From positions 1 to 46,941 of the forward strand of contig JBLHOS010000013.1 of the NCBI GenBank assembly GCA_047623825.1: 46,941 nt of DNA, in the 5' to 3' direction. The notes beneath the pieces are model-generated. The model ran no database searches, was not told the DNA's origin, and worked only from the letters and a program-made list of their open reading frames with translations. Source of the DNA: JBLHOS01 sp047623825. GTDB taxonomy: Bacteria; Pseudomonadota; Alphaproteobacteria; Rhodobacterales; Rhodobacteraceae. A program made the position numbers and the translations under genes. Below, in pieces: positions 8,449 through 17,058 of this stretch (the first letter of the stretch is position 1; every line of letters starts with the position of its first letter).

Positions 8449-10296
8449 ATGGCTGTGACACACCCCAATATAGGCGAAAACCGCCCGGTAATCCGTCAAC
8501 TCGACGAAACCGCGATCAATCGGATCGCGGCTGGTGAAGTTGTTGAACGTCCGGCCTCTGCCGTCAAAGAATTGGTCGAGAACGCCATTGATGCAGGCGC
8601 GCGGCGGATCACGATTGATATCGCGAATGGTGGCAAAAGCCTGATCCGGGTGGCTGATGACGGCTGCGGCATGACGCCGACAGATCTGCCGCTGGCCCTT
8701 AGCCGCCATGCAACGTCAAAAATCGATGGTAGCGACCTTCTGAACATTCAGACTTTCGGATTTCGTGGGGAGGCATTGCCGTCACTTGGTGCCGTTGGTC
8801 GGCTGAGTATCGCTAGCCGCTGCGACGGGGCCGAAGGCGCCGCAATTGACGTCACAGGCGGTCGGATTGACCCAGTGCGCCCCGCGGCCCTGAACACCGG
8901 CACAACTGTTGAGCTGCGTGATCTTTTCTATGCGACACCGGCCCGATTGAAATTCCTCCGCTCTGATCAAGCCGAAAACCGCGCGATCAGCGATATTGTG
9001 AAACGGTTAGCCATGGCTGAACCATCGATTGGTTTTACCCTGCGCGATGTTAGCGCCGGCGCCAGCCGCGTCAGTTTTCGCACGGACCCACAATCTGGCG
9101 ATTTGTTTGACGCGTTGGCGGGTCGGTTGCGGCAAGTCATGGGCAGTGAGTTTGTCGATAACGCCCTAAAGATCGATGCAGAGCGCGAAGGCGTGCGGCT
9201 GATCGGATATGCTGGATTGCCAACCTTTTCGCGGGGGGCCGCCGTGGCGCAATATGTCTTTGTAAATGGCAGGCCCGTGCGGGACAAACTGCTGCTTGGT
9301 GCGTTGCGGGGCGCCTATTCAGATGTCCTTAGTCGGGACCGACATCCGGCCGCCGCCCTTTTCATCGATTGCCCACCCGAGCAGGTGGACGTGAACGTAC
9401 ATCCGGCCAAAGCCGAAGTCCGGTTTCGTGAACCGGGTGTTGTGCGCGGCCTGATCATCTCGGCAATCCGTCATGCGCTGGCAGAAGCCGGACATCGCGC
9501 CTCAAGCACTGTGGCATCTGCAACACTGGCTGCCTTTCGGCCTGAACAAACGGGCCCCGCCCGCGTCTACCAGATGGATCGCGCACCACAGTCAACGCTG
9601 CGCCGTGTTGCTGACCTGCAAGCGCCGGGGTTCCAAGAGGCCTCCCCTGATCCGTTTTATGCCAGCTCAGCGCGGGTTGAGCAGATAACTGACACCCCAG
9701 CTGAGGGCCTGACTGCACGGCCTTTGGGTGCGGCCCGCGCGCAGGTGCACGAGAATTACATCATTGCCCAAACCGAAGATGGACTGGTCATCGTTGATCA
9801 GCATGCGGCACATGAGCGGTTGGTTTATGAACGACTAAAGGCCCAAATGGCAGAGACAGGCATTGCAGCCCAAGCGCTGCTAATCCCTGAAATCGTCTCA
9901 CTGTCCCAAGATGATTGTGATCGTCTGCTGGGCCACACAGACACGTTCTACAAGATGGGCCTGAGCCTTGAGGCCTTTGGCCCCGGGGCGATTGCGGTGC
10001 GCGAAACACCCGCCATTCTGGGTGAGGTTAACGCCAAGGCCTTGCTGATCGATATCTTGGATGAGCTGGCGGATATGGGCGACAGCGCGCAATTGCAAAG
10101 CCGGATCGACGCAATCCTAAGCCGGGTTGCTTGCCACGGATCAATCCGCTCTGGACGACAAATGCGCGGTGAAGAAATGAATGCCCTTTTGCGTGAGATG
10201 GAGGCGACACCGCTTTCAGGTCAATGCAACCACGGGCGACCGACCTATGTGGAGCTGAAATTGTCTGATATTGAACGTCTGTTTGGCCGCACATGA
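8449..10296 (+). CDS. mutL: DNA mismatch repair protein MutL
   Basis: 615 residues. The N-terminal GHKL ATPase shows NAIDAGA, DDGCGM, ATSKI and GFRGEAL; the transducer domain and a variable linker (about 330-420) follow. The C-terminal dimerisation domain has the metal-dependent endonuclease motif DQHA-x2-E-x4-E at residues 450-461 and the accessory motifs ACHGSIRSG and GQCNHGRP. It is therefore the nicking type of MutL that works without MutH, as expected outside the Gammaproteobacteria. The start has no strong ribosome site and a few residues either way are possible, since the conserved region begins at about residue 16 (IRQLDETAINRIAAGEV). rmuC overlaps the stop by 4 bases. Confidence 0.97.
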   Translation: MAVTHPNIGENRPVIRQLDETAINRIAAGEVVERPASAVKELVENAIDAGARRITIDIANGGKSLIRVADDGCGMTPTDLPLALSRHATSKIDGSDLLNIQTFGFRGEALPSLGAVGRLSIASRCDGAEGAAIDVTGGRIDPVRPAALNTGTTVELRDLFYATPARLKFLRSDQAENRAISDIVKRLAMAEPSIGFTLRDVSAGASRVSFRTDPQSGDLFDALAGRLRQVMGSEFVDNALKIDAEREGVRLIGYAGLPTFSRGAAVAQYVFVNGRPVRDKLLLGALRGAYSDVLSRDRHPAAALFIDCPPEQVDVNVHPAKAEVRFREPGVVRGLIISAIRHALAEAGHRASSTVASATLAAFRPEQTGPARVYQMDRAPQSTLRRVADLQAPGFQEASPDPFYASSARVEQITDTPAEGLTARPLGAARAQVHENYIIAQTEDGLVIVDQHAAHERLVYERLKAQMAETGIAAQALLIPEIVSLSQDDCDRLLGHTDTFYKMGLSLEAFGPGAIAVRETPAILGEVNAKALLIDILDELADMGDSAQLQSRIDAILSRVACHGSIRSGRQMRGEEMNALLREMEATPLSGQCNHGRPTYVELKLSDIERLFGRT

Positions 10297-11456
10297 TCCA
10301 GGTTGGTGACATGCCTATATCCTTCAGTGATCCGCTTGTGCTGCTGGTATTGCTGGCCGTGATCGTCTTGATCCTGTTGTTCGCGCTGATCATTGCGGCG
10401 TTGCGCGCCTCAAACCGGTCAGCCCGCTCAGTGGAGCCTTTGGCCCATCACATGGGATCGCTGAACCAGCGGGTGCAATCGCTTAGTGACGGTCAAGAGC
10501 GACTTTCAGGCGGGCTTAGCCACGTGTCCGAGCTCCAATCTAAGGCGCAGGCCCAGATGGTCGAGGCGATGGAACGTCGGCTGGAAGAAGTCCAGAAATC
10601 TATGGGCGATACGCTGCATGGCACCTCTACCCGGACGGCACGATCCTTGGGTGAGTTGCAGCAAAAGCTGGAACAGATCGATAAGGCACAGGCCAATATC
10701 GAGAAGCTTTCGGGTGACGTCTTGGGGCTGCAGGATATCTTGTCAAACAAACAGACCCGCGGCGCATTCGGTGAAATCCAGTTAAACGACATCGTCGTTA
10801 AGGCACTGCCATCAGACGCCTACACATTTCAAGCCACCCTTACGAACGGCAAGCGGGCAGATTGCCTGATCCATCTGCCAAACCCGCCCGGACCCATCGT
10901 GATCGACAGCAAATTTCCACTTGAAGCCTATGAAGCGCTGCGAAACGCCAAAACAGCCTACGAGGTGAACGAGGCGAAAAAGTTCATGAGAACATCAGTC
11001 AAGACCCACATCAAGGCTATTTCTGAGCGGTATATCCTAGACGGTGAAACTGCCGATGGAGCGTTGATGTTCCTACCGTCTGAGGCCGTCTATGCCGAGC
11101 TACATTCAAATTTCCCAGAACTGGTCCGCGAAGGGTTTGCCGCACGTGTTTGGATCGTCTCACCGACCACATGTATGGCCACGCTGAACACCATGCGCGC
11201 CGTCCTCAAAGACGCGCGTATGCGCGAGCAAGCCGGTGAAATCCGAAAATCGCTGGCAATGTTGCACCGCGACGTGGAACTGGTTGTGGAGCGTGTCGGC
11301 AAACTAAACACCCATTTCGGGCAGGCGCGGAAAGACCTCGAAGATATATCAATAGCCGCCGAACGCGCGGGTAAACGTGCGATCAAGCTTGATAATTTCG
11401 ATTTCGAAGAGGTCAAGGACGACACCGCTACAGTTGTGCCCTTGCCCCAAAGCTAA
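10293..11456 (+). CDS. rmuC: DNA recombination protein RmuC homologue
   Basis: 387 residues. One N-terminal membrane helix (VLLVLLAVIVLILLFALIIAAL) is followed by a coiled coil (about 60-150) rich in Gln, Glu and Leu. The RmuC core then carries RGAFGEIQL, VIDSKFPLEAYEAL, FLPSEAVYAEL and VSPTTCMATLNTM. These are the conserved RmuC signatures; the family has a nuclease-like core and limits recombination at inverted repeats in E. coli. The ATG at 10293 overlaps the mutL stop (ATGA); ATG 10311 is an alternative. Coupling to mutL fits a shared role in genome maintenance. The stop codon overlaps that of the convergent msrC. Confidence 0.93.
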   Translation: MIQVGDMPISFSDPLVLLVLLAVIVLILLFALIIAALRASNRSARSVEPLAHHMGSLNQRVQSLSDGQERLSGGLSHVSELQSKAQAQMVEAMERRLEEVQKSMGDTLHGTSTRTARSLGELQQKLEQIDKAQANIEKLSGDVLGLQDILSNKQTRGAFGEIQLNDIVVKALPSDAYTFQATLTNGKRADCLIHLPNPPGPIVIDSKFPLEAYEALRNAKTAYEVNEAKKFMRTSVKTHIKAISERYILDGETADGALMFLPSEAVYAELHSNFPELVREGFAARVWIVSPTTCMATLNTMRAVLKDARMREQAGEIRKSLAMLHRDVELVVERVGKLNTHFGQARKDLEDISIAAERAGKRAIKLDNFDFEEVKDDTATVVPLPQS

Positions 11457-11908
11457 CGTGCAAATGTGGCGGCCAAGATACTGGTAAAGGCTTCCGCATC
11501 TTGTTCGGTGAAGGCATCAGGCTGATCACTATCGATATCAAAGACACCTAACAATTTGCCCTGTCCGTCCCAGACCGGTAACACCAATTCGGATCGGGTT
11601 GAGGACGCACAGGCGATGTGGCCCGGGAACGCATCGACATCAGCTACCAACTGAACCTGACCAGACCGCGCAGCCGCCCCGCACACCCCACGCGAAAACG
11701 GGATTTGCAGGCAGCCATGCCCGCCCTGATAGGGGCCGACTTTCATCATTTCAGGACTGGTCACGCGATAAAAGCCGACCCAATCGAACCGGTCGTCAGC
11801 GTGATAAACTTCACAAGACAGCGTGGCCATCAAGGCGACCGTGTCATGCTCACCTTCGGTCAGGGACGCAACCACGGCCCCCAGATCTTTGTAATCGACG
11901 CGGGTCAT
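11453..11908 (-). CDS. msrC: free methionine-(R)-sulfoxide reductase (GAF domain)
   Basis: 151 residues forming a single GAF domain. The three cysteines at C66, C76 and C100 (GGHGCLQI, GVCG, GHIACAS) have the same spacing, 10 and 24 residues, as Cys84, Cys94 and Cys118 of the E. coli enzyme. The motif DVDAFPGHIAC matches the family DVHAFPGHIAC. The enzyme reduces free Met-R-O in the cytoplasm with thioredoxin as electron donor. Its ATG overlaps the stop of the upstream thiolase gene (ATGA), so the two are probably translated together, although no metabolic link is obvious. The stop overlaps rmuC from the other strand. Confidence 0.94.
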   Translation of the reverse strand: MTRVDYKDLGAVVASLTEGEHDTVALMATLSCEVYHADDRFDWVGFYRVTSPEMMKVGPYQGGHGCLQIPFSRGVCGAAARSGQVQLVADVDAFPGHIACASSTRSELVLPVWDGQGKLLGVFDIDSDQPDAFTEQDAEAFTSILAATFAR

Positions 11909-13116
11909 GGCAGCTCAATCGCGATTGCTGTGCCCTCACCACCACCAATGCAAATCGCGGCGACGCCACGCTTCAATCCGCGCGTTTCAAGCGCGTTCAA
12001 CAACGTCACCATAATCCGCGCACCAGAGGCACCGATTGGGTGGCCCAAAGCACAGGCACCACCGTTCACGTTGACGATGTCATGCGCGATCCCCAGCTTT
12101 TGCATGAAAGCCATGGGAACCACCGCAAACGCTTCGTTCACCTCCCAAAGGTCAACATCTGCAACGCTCCAGCCAATCCGGGCAAGCAGTTTTTGTGCGG
12201 CAGGCACAGGTGCTGTGGTGAACCAGCCCGGTTCCTGAGCATGCGATGCGTGTCCAAGGATGCGGGCACGGACCGGTAGGCCTCGGGCCTTTGCAACGCT
12301 GGAACGGGCCAAAACCAAGGCCGCCGCACCATCTGAAATGGACGAGGAATTGGCTGCCGTCACCGTCCCGTCCTTTCGAAAGGCAGGTTTCAGGGTTGGG
12401 ATCTTTTCAGGGCGAGCCTTTCCGGGTTGTTCGTCCTCGGCCACCACCTGCCAGCCATCATGCAAGCCGGCTGCCACTGTTGTCTCACCGTGGCGCCCCC
12501 CGATTGACAGAGCCGCAATCTCAGACGCTAGCGCGCCATTAGACTGGGCGGCCTTGGCTCGCGACAGCGACGTCAGCGCGTAGTCGTCCTGCGCCTCACG
12601 GGTGAATTGAAACGCCTCAGCGCAATCTTCGGCAAAGGTGCCCATCAGGCGGCCTTTTTCATAGGCGTCCTCAAGACCATCAAGGAACATGTGGTCAATC
12701 GTCTTGCCATGCCCCAGACGGGCACCACTACGCATATTGGACAGCAGATAGGGCGCGTTGGTCATGCTTTCCATGCCGCCCGCAACTATCACATCGGTCT
12801 GACCCAAAGCCAGCTGATCAAAGGCAATCATGGCGGCCTTCATGCCGGATCCGCACATCTTGTTGAGGGTCGTGGCCGGGACATCTTGGCCCAGACCAGC
12901 GGCAAAGCCTGCTTGCCGGGCCGGGGCCTGACCCTGACCTGCAGGCAAGACACAGCCCATCAACAGCTCATCAACATGCTGCGGATCAACGTTTGCCTGT
13001 GCCAGCGCCGCCTTGATCGCGACACCACCCAGATCAGCGGCTGTAACCCTAGACAACGCGCCCTGAAATCCGCCCATCGGGGTCCGTGCAGCACCCACAA
13101 TCACAACCTGATCCAT
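11905..13116 (-). CDS. acetyl-CoA C-acetyltransferase (biosynthetic-type thiolase)
   Basis: 403 residues, slightly longer than the usual 390 or so. All three thiolase signatures are present: NKMCGSGMKA with nucleophile C88, GGACALGHPIGASGAR with H359, and CIGGGEG with C389. It condenses two acetyl-CoA to acetoacetyl-CoA or the reverse, and could serve polyhydroxybutyrate synthesis, ketone-body use or the ethylmalonyl-CoA pathway. No phaB or phaC neighbour is present to decide between these. A GGGAGGG site lies upstream of the ATG. It is followed by the overlapping msrC. Confidence 0.94.
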   Translation of the reverse strand: MDQVVIVGAARTPMGGFQGALSRVTAADLGGVAIKAALAQANVDPQHVDELLMGCVLPAGQGQAPARQAGFAAGLGQDVPATTLNKMCGSGMKAAMIAFDQLALGQTDVIVAGGMESMTNAPYLLSNMRSGARLGHGKTIDHMFLDGLEDAYEKGRLMGTFAEDCAEAFQFTREAQDDYALTSLSRAKAAQSNGALASEIAALSIGGRHGETTVAAGLHDGWQVVAEDEQPGKARPEKIPTLKPAFRKDGTVTAANSSSISDGAAALVLARSSVAKARGLPVRARILGHASHAQEPGWFTTAPVPAAQKLLARIGWSVADVDLWEVNEAFAVVPMAFMQKLGIAHDIVNVNGGACALGHPIGASGARIMVTLLNALETRGLKRGVAAICIGGGEGTAIAIELP

Positions 13117-13215
13117 CTTTGATCCCTCCCACGTCGGAAATTTCGACCTATCGATACCGATTGGTAAGAATTGGCCCCTTAAGGTTAGTCAAATATTCCA
13201 CCAAGGAACACCCAA

Positions 13216-13566
13216 ATGAAGATGACAAAAAAGGTTTTAGATGGGGTCGATGTTATCCACGTAGATGAGGATCGGATCGACGCCTCTGTCGCAATCCAGT
13301 TCAAAGATCGGTTTCGGGCCTTGATCAGCGATGGTCGAGGGCCTGTGGTATTGGATTTGTCTCATGTTGTGTTTCTCGACAGCTCTGGCCTTGGCGCTGT
13401 TGTCGCGGCGCGTAAGCTGTTGGGGGAGGAGCGTTTGCTAGCACTATCCGGCCTTAACCCAGCCGTCGACAAAGTGATGCAGCTGACCCGGATGAATACC
13501 ATCTTTCCAATTCATTCGGATGTCCCCACCGCATTGACCCAACACCGGGCAAAACCCGCGGCTTGA
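13216..13566 (+). CDS. STAS-domain anti-anti-sigma factor (SpoIIAA/RsbV-like)
   Basis: 116 residues covering one STAS domain. The phosphorylation loop reads FLDSSGLGA with Ser56/Ser57, matching the DSSGLG motif of SpoIIAA whose serine is phosphorylated by its anti-sigma kinase. The start is supported by AAGGAA before the ATG. The next gene, 24 bases downstream, encodes the matching GHKL kinase, so the two form a partner-switching pair. No sigma factor, PP2C phosphatase or receiver-domain partner lies nearby, so the target cannot be named. It could control an ECF or general-stress sigma factor elsewhere, or a non-sigma target. Confidence 0.88.
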   Translation: MKMTKKVLDGVDVIHVDEDRIDASVAIQFKDRFRALISDGRGPVVLDLSHVVFLDSSGLGAVVAARKLLGEERLLALSGLNPAVDKVMQLTRMNTIFPIHSDVPTALTQHRAKPAA

Positions 13567-13590
13567 TGACTTCTGAGAAGGGAGCTGCGA

Positions 13591-14049
13591 ATGAAATTCG
13601 CGCAACCATTTGAGCCAGAAATCGGCGCACTGACATTCCAAATCCGTCTGATCAATAGCTGGTCTGCGGTGCGCGCAGCATTGCAGCAGATCCGCGCACG
13701 ATTGGAGCCTGCTGAAATCAGTTCCGAGCAACTCGATGATCTGGAAGTTGTGATGGCCGAAGTGCTCAACAACATCGTTGAACACGCATACCCGGCAGAC
13801 AAGTCCGGCCAGATCAACGTATGGATCAGCACACGGGCTGGCATCGTCTGCTGTTGGACTTGCGATGCCGGAGCCGCAATGACCAATGGCGTGCTGCCGA
13901 ACCCTCCGAGGCAGGATTGCCAGCCTAAAGGTCTTTTGGAATTACGCGAAGGTGGCTTTGGCTGGAGCATGATCCACGATCTAACGCAGGGGTTGAGCTA
14001 TACCCGGAAACACGGCCAAAACCATTTGCATTTTAAGATAAAACCCTAA
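13591..14049 (+). CDS. ATP-binding anti-sigma factor-type serine kinase (RsbW/SpoIIAB-like)
   Basis: 152 residues with a GHKL ATPase fold. The N-box is AEVLNNIVEHAY (E57, N60/N61), the G1-like motif is CDAGAAM (D92, G94), and the G2 motif is EGGFGWSMIHDL (G121-G124). RsbW/SpoIIAB proteins bind a sigma factor, or phosphorylate and so inactivate their STAS antagonist. The upstream STAS gene is the likely antagonist. A GGGAG site precedes the ATG. About 260 bases separate it from the next gene, so the pair is probably a unit of its own. Confidence 0.88.
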   Translation: MKFAQPFEPEIGALTFQIRLINSWSAVRAALQQIRARLEPAEISSEQLDDLEVVMAEVLNNIVEHAYPADKSGQINVWISTRAGIVCCWTCDAGAAMTNGVLPNPPRQDCQPKGLLELREGGFGWSMIHDLTQGLSYTRKHGQNHLHFKIKP

Positions 14050-14146
14050 TTCGTAAACGAAAACTGAACTTAGAAGCCATTGTTTCCAGTTTGATACCTT
14101 CGTCCAAACAAAGCCGTAGTCTTTCCGCATTGATGCCTGCTTATTG

Positions 14147-14164
14147 TACCGAACGGGTCCGGTA
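14147..14164. repeat. imperfect 18-bp palindrome upstream of the gamma-glutamyltransferase gene
   Basis: The sequence TACCGAAC-GG-GTCCGGTA has 8-base arms with one mismatch. It lies in the 262-base gap between the kinase gene and the gamma-glutamyltransferase gene, about 150 bases before the latter's start. The size and symmetry suit a dimeric regulator's operator, but no regulator gene is adjacent and chance cannot be excluded. The rest of the gap shows nothing I can name. Confidence 0.25.
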
Positions 14165-14311
14165 GTTGTTTTAGCTTCCCTCGGTGCCGTATATCAAAGC
14201 CCCACCCAGTGGCACATCACCGAGGTTTCGACGCCATACGGCCCAGATCGGTCTTGCGTCCGCTCAGCCATCCCGTACGTTCGCCCCCAAGCCATGCAGC
14301 GGGAGAACACA

Positions 14312-15892
14312 ATGCGGGATTTTCATAAACCAGGGCGGTCTACCGTCTACGCAGCCAACGGCATGTGCGCGACGTCAAACCCGCTCGCAGCCAAAACTGC
14401 CATCTCATTGCTAGAGGCCGGCGGCAATGCCGTTGACGCGGCAATCGGTGCCGCGATCTTGCTAGGCTTCTGCGAACCGCAGATGACCGGGCTGGGCGGC
14501 GACTGCTTTGTCATGATCAAACACCCCGATCAAACCGACCTGATCGGCCTCAACGGGTCTGGTCGCGGTGCGACCGGTCTTTCGGCCGCGGCAATGCGGG
14601 CCGCTGGCAAAAGTTCGATGCCCGCCGTTGACGTCAGTTCCGTCACAATCCCCGGCGCGGTTGACGCATTTTGCACGCTGAGTACAGATTATGGGCGCAT
14701 GCCACTTGCGGACGTTTTGGCCCCCGCAATCAAGTATGCCGAGGCCGGCGTGCCTGTTGGGCCGCGAACCGCCTTTGACTGGATCGAAAGTTTTGACAAT
14801 TTGCGCGGAACCGCGCGCGATCTATTCTCGATCAATGGCGCCGCGCCCAAGCCCGGGCAGATGTTCCGTGCGCCCGGCCAGGCAAAGGTTCTGCGCAAAA
14901 TCGCAGCCGAAGGTCGTGCTGGATTTTATGAGGGCGAAGTGGCGCAAGACATGGTCAGCAGCCTTCGCGCGTTAGGCGGCACACATGAGCTGTCCGATTT
15001 CGCCGCGACGGCGTGCACCTACGTTGAGCCGGTATCGACCCTTTACAAAGGCTATGAGTTGATCGAAATGCCGCCGAACGGGCAAGGTGCGACGGCGCTG
15101 CTTTTGGCCAATATCCTGTCCCATTTCGACCTACCCTCAATGGATCCATTCGGCGCTGCCCGCGCGCATGTTGAGGCCGAGGCAACCAAGCTGGCCTATG
15201 ATGCGCGCAACCGCTTTCTGTCAGATCCCGAAACCTGCAATCGGTTAGAACATATGCTGGCCCCAGAGACCGCAAGTCGTCTGGCCGCATTGATCAACCT
15301 AAAGCACGCGATGCCCGATCCGCATGCCCTGTCTGAATCAGTCCACAAGGAAACGATCTATATCACTGTCGTCGACAAAGATCGTATGGCCGTCTCGATG
15401 ATCTATTCGATCTTCAGCTCTTTCGGGGCTGGGGTTGCGTCAGACAAATACGGTATTCTGTTCCATGACCGTGGCGCAGGCTTCTCCTTGAAAGAAGGCC
15501 ACCCGAATGAGGCCGGACCGGGCAAACGCCCGATGCACACGATCATCCCCGCAATGCTGAAAGAACCCGATGGAAGCCTGATGCCCTTTGGTGTGATGGG
15601 AGGTGCCTATCAGGCGACTGGCCACGCGCGTTTCCTTACCAATACGGTTGATTACGGCATGCATCCGCAGGAAACCATCGACAGCCCACGCTGCTTTGCC
15701 GAGGCTGAGGGCCTGAAAGTGGAGCGCGGGTATAGTGATGCTGTGGTTCAGGAGCTGACCGATCTTGGGCACAATGTAGTCGTGCCAGTTGTCCCAATAG
15801 GTGGCGCACAAGCCATTAGGATTGATGCTGCGACAGGTGTATTGGAAGGCGGATCAGACCCGCGCAAAGACGGCTGCGCGTTGGGCTATTGA
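14312..15892 (+). CDS. gamma-glutamyltransferase family protein
   Basis: 526 residues from ATG 14312, which has GGGAG at 14301; an in-frame ATG at 14144 would add 56 residues with no family resemblance. The N-terminal nucleophile hydrolase signatures are NPLAAKTAISLLEAGGNAVDAAI, EPQMTGLGGDCF and MPPNGQG. The predicted autocleavage and catalytic threonine is T348 in KETIYITVVDKDRMAVS, aligning with Thr391 of E. coli Ggt (TTHYSVVDKDG). The C-terminal MHTIIPAM and GVMGGAYQ blocks match the YwrD-like branch. There is no signal peptide, so the protein is probably cytoplasmic and may act on a gamma-glutamyl or related amide compound other than glutathione. HspQ is convergent, 3 bases away. Confidence 0.9.
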   Translation: MRDFHKPGRSTVYAANGMCATSNPLAAKTAISLLEAGGNAVDAAIGAAILLGFCEPQMTGLGGDCFVMIKHPDQTDLIGLNGSGRGATGLSAAAMRAAGKSSMPAVDVSSVTIPGAVDAFCTLSTDYGRMPLADVLAPAIKYAEAGVPVGPRTAFDWIESFDNLRGTARDLFSINGAAPKPGQMFRAPGQAKVLRKIAAEGRAGFYEGEVAQDMVSSLRALGGTHELSDFAATACTYVEPVSTLYKGYELIEMPPNGQGATALLLANILSHFDLPSMDPFGAARAHVEAEATKLAYDARNRFLSDPETCNRLEHMLAPETASRLAALINLKHAMPDPHALSESVHKETIYITVVDKDRMAVSMIYSIFSSFGAGVASDKYGILFHDRGAGFSLKEGHPNEAGPGKRPMHTIIPAMLKEPDGSLMPFGVMGGAYQATGHARFLTNTVDYGMHPQETIDSPRCFAEAEGLKVERGYSDAVVQELTDLGHNVVVPVVPIGGAQAIRIDAATGVLEGGSDPRKDGCALGY

Positions 15893-15895
15893 GAT

Positions 15896-16222
15896 TTAGT
15901 TGAGCTGATATTCCAGTGGGTACTGGCCATCCTCGAAGTCGCCGAACAAATCGTCGAGATCAGGATGGTCCACAGGCTCACCTGATGTATCTGCCAGCAA
16001 ATTCTGCTCGGACACGTAGGCGACATAATAGCTTTGGTCGTTCTCAGCCAGCAGATGGTAGAACGGCTGTTCCTTAACCGGACGGCTGCCCTCAGGAATT
16101 GCAGCATACCATTCTTCGGTGTTGGAAAACTGTGGATCGATATCAAAAACGACCCCGCGAAACGGGTGCTTTTTGTGCCGGACCACTTGGCCCAAGTTGA
16201 ATTTGGCATTACTTCGCAACAT
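15896..16222 (-). CDS. hspQ: heat shock protein HspQ (hemimethylated-DNA-binding YccV-like domain)
   Basis: 108 residues from ATG 16222, which has GGGTGGT upstream. The frame stays open to 16375, but the extra residues are unlike the family. The YccV-like domain is recognised from KFNLGQVVRHKKHPFRGVVFDIDP and QPFYHLLAEND...YVAYVSEQNLL. E. coli HspQ is heat-induced and acts as a specificity-enhancing factor and substrate of Lon protease. No heat-shock promoter could be read with confidence in the 257-base divergent gap to the SLT gene. Confidence 0.9.
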   Translation of the reverse strand: MLRSNAKFNLGQVVRHKKHPFRGVVFDIDPQFSNTEEWYAAIPEGSRPVKEQPFYHLLAENDQSYYVAYVSEQNLLADTSGEPVDHPDLDDLFGDFEDGQYPLEYQLN

Positions 16223-16479
16223 CGTGACCACCCTTTGCGCCTTTAAAATAAACCGCCACAATGCTGATGTCCATGTTGACCCAGCAGAAAATTGGGAAAC
16301 AAATTGTGTGTATTTTCTGGCGACTCGCAGCAATCCTTTTGGAGGAAAGAGGATGCCCTGAGTGTTCATGACCATATTTTAGCCTAATTGTGATCGACCA
16401 GCGCCTCCAGACTAGTTTCCACAGCGATAAAAATCGGCTATGTTGAGCATCAATAAAAAGAAATTGAGCAGGCAGTCCC

Positions 16480-17058
16480 ATGAAAAACGCAATTCTTCTT
16501 GCGTTGTTGTTGACGTTAGTTGCGTGCGGACGCAACTACTCAGCACCACGCAATCTCGACAACGCTTGCTCCATTGTGAACGAGCGACCTGAATACCTTC
16601 GCGCGATGCGCGCCGCCGAACGTGAATGGGGTGTCCCCGTCCATGTGCAGATGGCTACGATCTACCAAGAAAGCCGATTTATCGGAGACGCCCGCACACC
16701 GCACCGGTATGCGCTTGGGGTGATCCCGATGGGCCGCCAAAGCTCAGCTTTTGGGTATTCGCAGGCCTTGGACGGAACTTGGGAAGACTATCAGCGCTCT
16801 ACTCGAAGCCGTAGTGCGCGCCGAACTGATATCGGGGACGCGACCGATTTCATGGGTTGGTACATGGCGCAAACGCGCGAACGCAACGGCATCGCACTGA
16901 CCGACGCACGCAACCAATATTTGGCCTACCACGAAGGTCATACTGGGTTTGCGCGCGGCAGTTACAACAGCAAGCCATGGCTTCTGCGGGTGGCCGGTGA
17001 GGTCAGCGCACGTGCGCAAACCTATCAATTGCAATTGGCCAATTGCAGACGCGCCTAA
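16480..17058 (+). CDS. lytic transglycosylase SLT-domain lipoprotein
   Basis: 192 residues. The lipobox LTLVAC places the lipidated Cys at residue 16. The SLT-like fold has the probable catalytic Glu64 in MATIYQESRF and downstream AFGYSQALDGTWEDY and YLAYHEGHTGF blocks. Known members cleave the MurNAc-GlcNAc bond of peptidoglycan to give anhydro-muropeptides. Envelope location is inferred from the lipobox. It is transcribed divergently from hspQ, and its stop abuts the lolA stop from the other strand (TAATCA, 17056-17061). Confidence 0.9.
   Translation: MKNAILLALLLTLVACGRNYSAPRNLDNACSIVNERPEYLRAMRAAEREWGVPVHVQMATIYQESRFIGDARTPHRYALGVIPMGRQSSAFGYSQALDGTWEDYQRSTRSRSARRTDIGDATDFMGWYMAQTRERNGIALTDARNQYLAYHEGHTGFARGSYNSKPWLLRVAGEVSARAQTYQLQLANCRRA

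Noticed and set aside
11599..12279. Long plus-strand frames opposite msrC and the thiolase
   Set aside because: The composition is typical of antisense frames, and both minus-strand genes carry full catalytic motifs.
14144..14311. 56-residue N-terminal extension of the gamma-glutamyltransferase
   Set aside because: No resemblance to the family, and the ATG at 14312 has a ribosome site just before the conserved N-terminus.
16352..16360. Micro-ORF ATG-CCC-TGA behind GGAGGAAAGAGG in the hspQ/SLT gap
   Set aside because: Two codons only. The ribosome-site-like purine run may be chance, and no downstream gene is positioned to use it as a leader.
16223..16375. N-terminal extension of HspQ
   Set aside because: The family begins at MLRSNAKFNLGQVVRH, and a ribosome site lies before that ATG.
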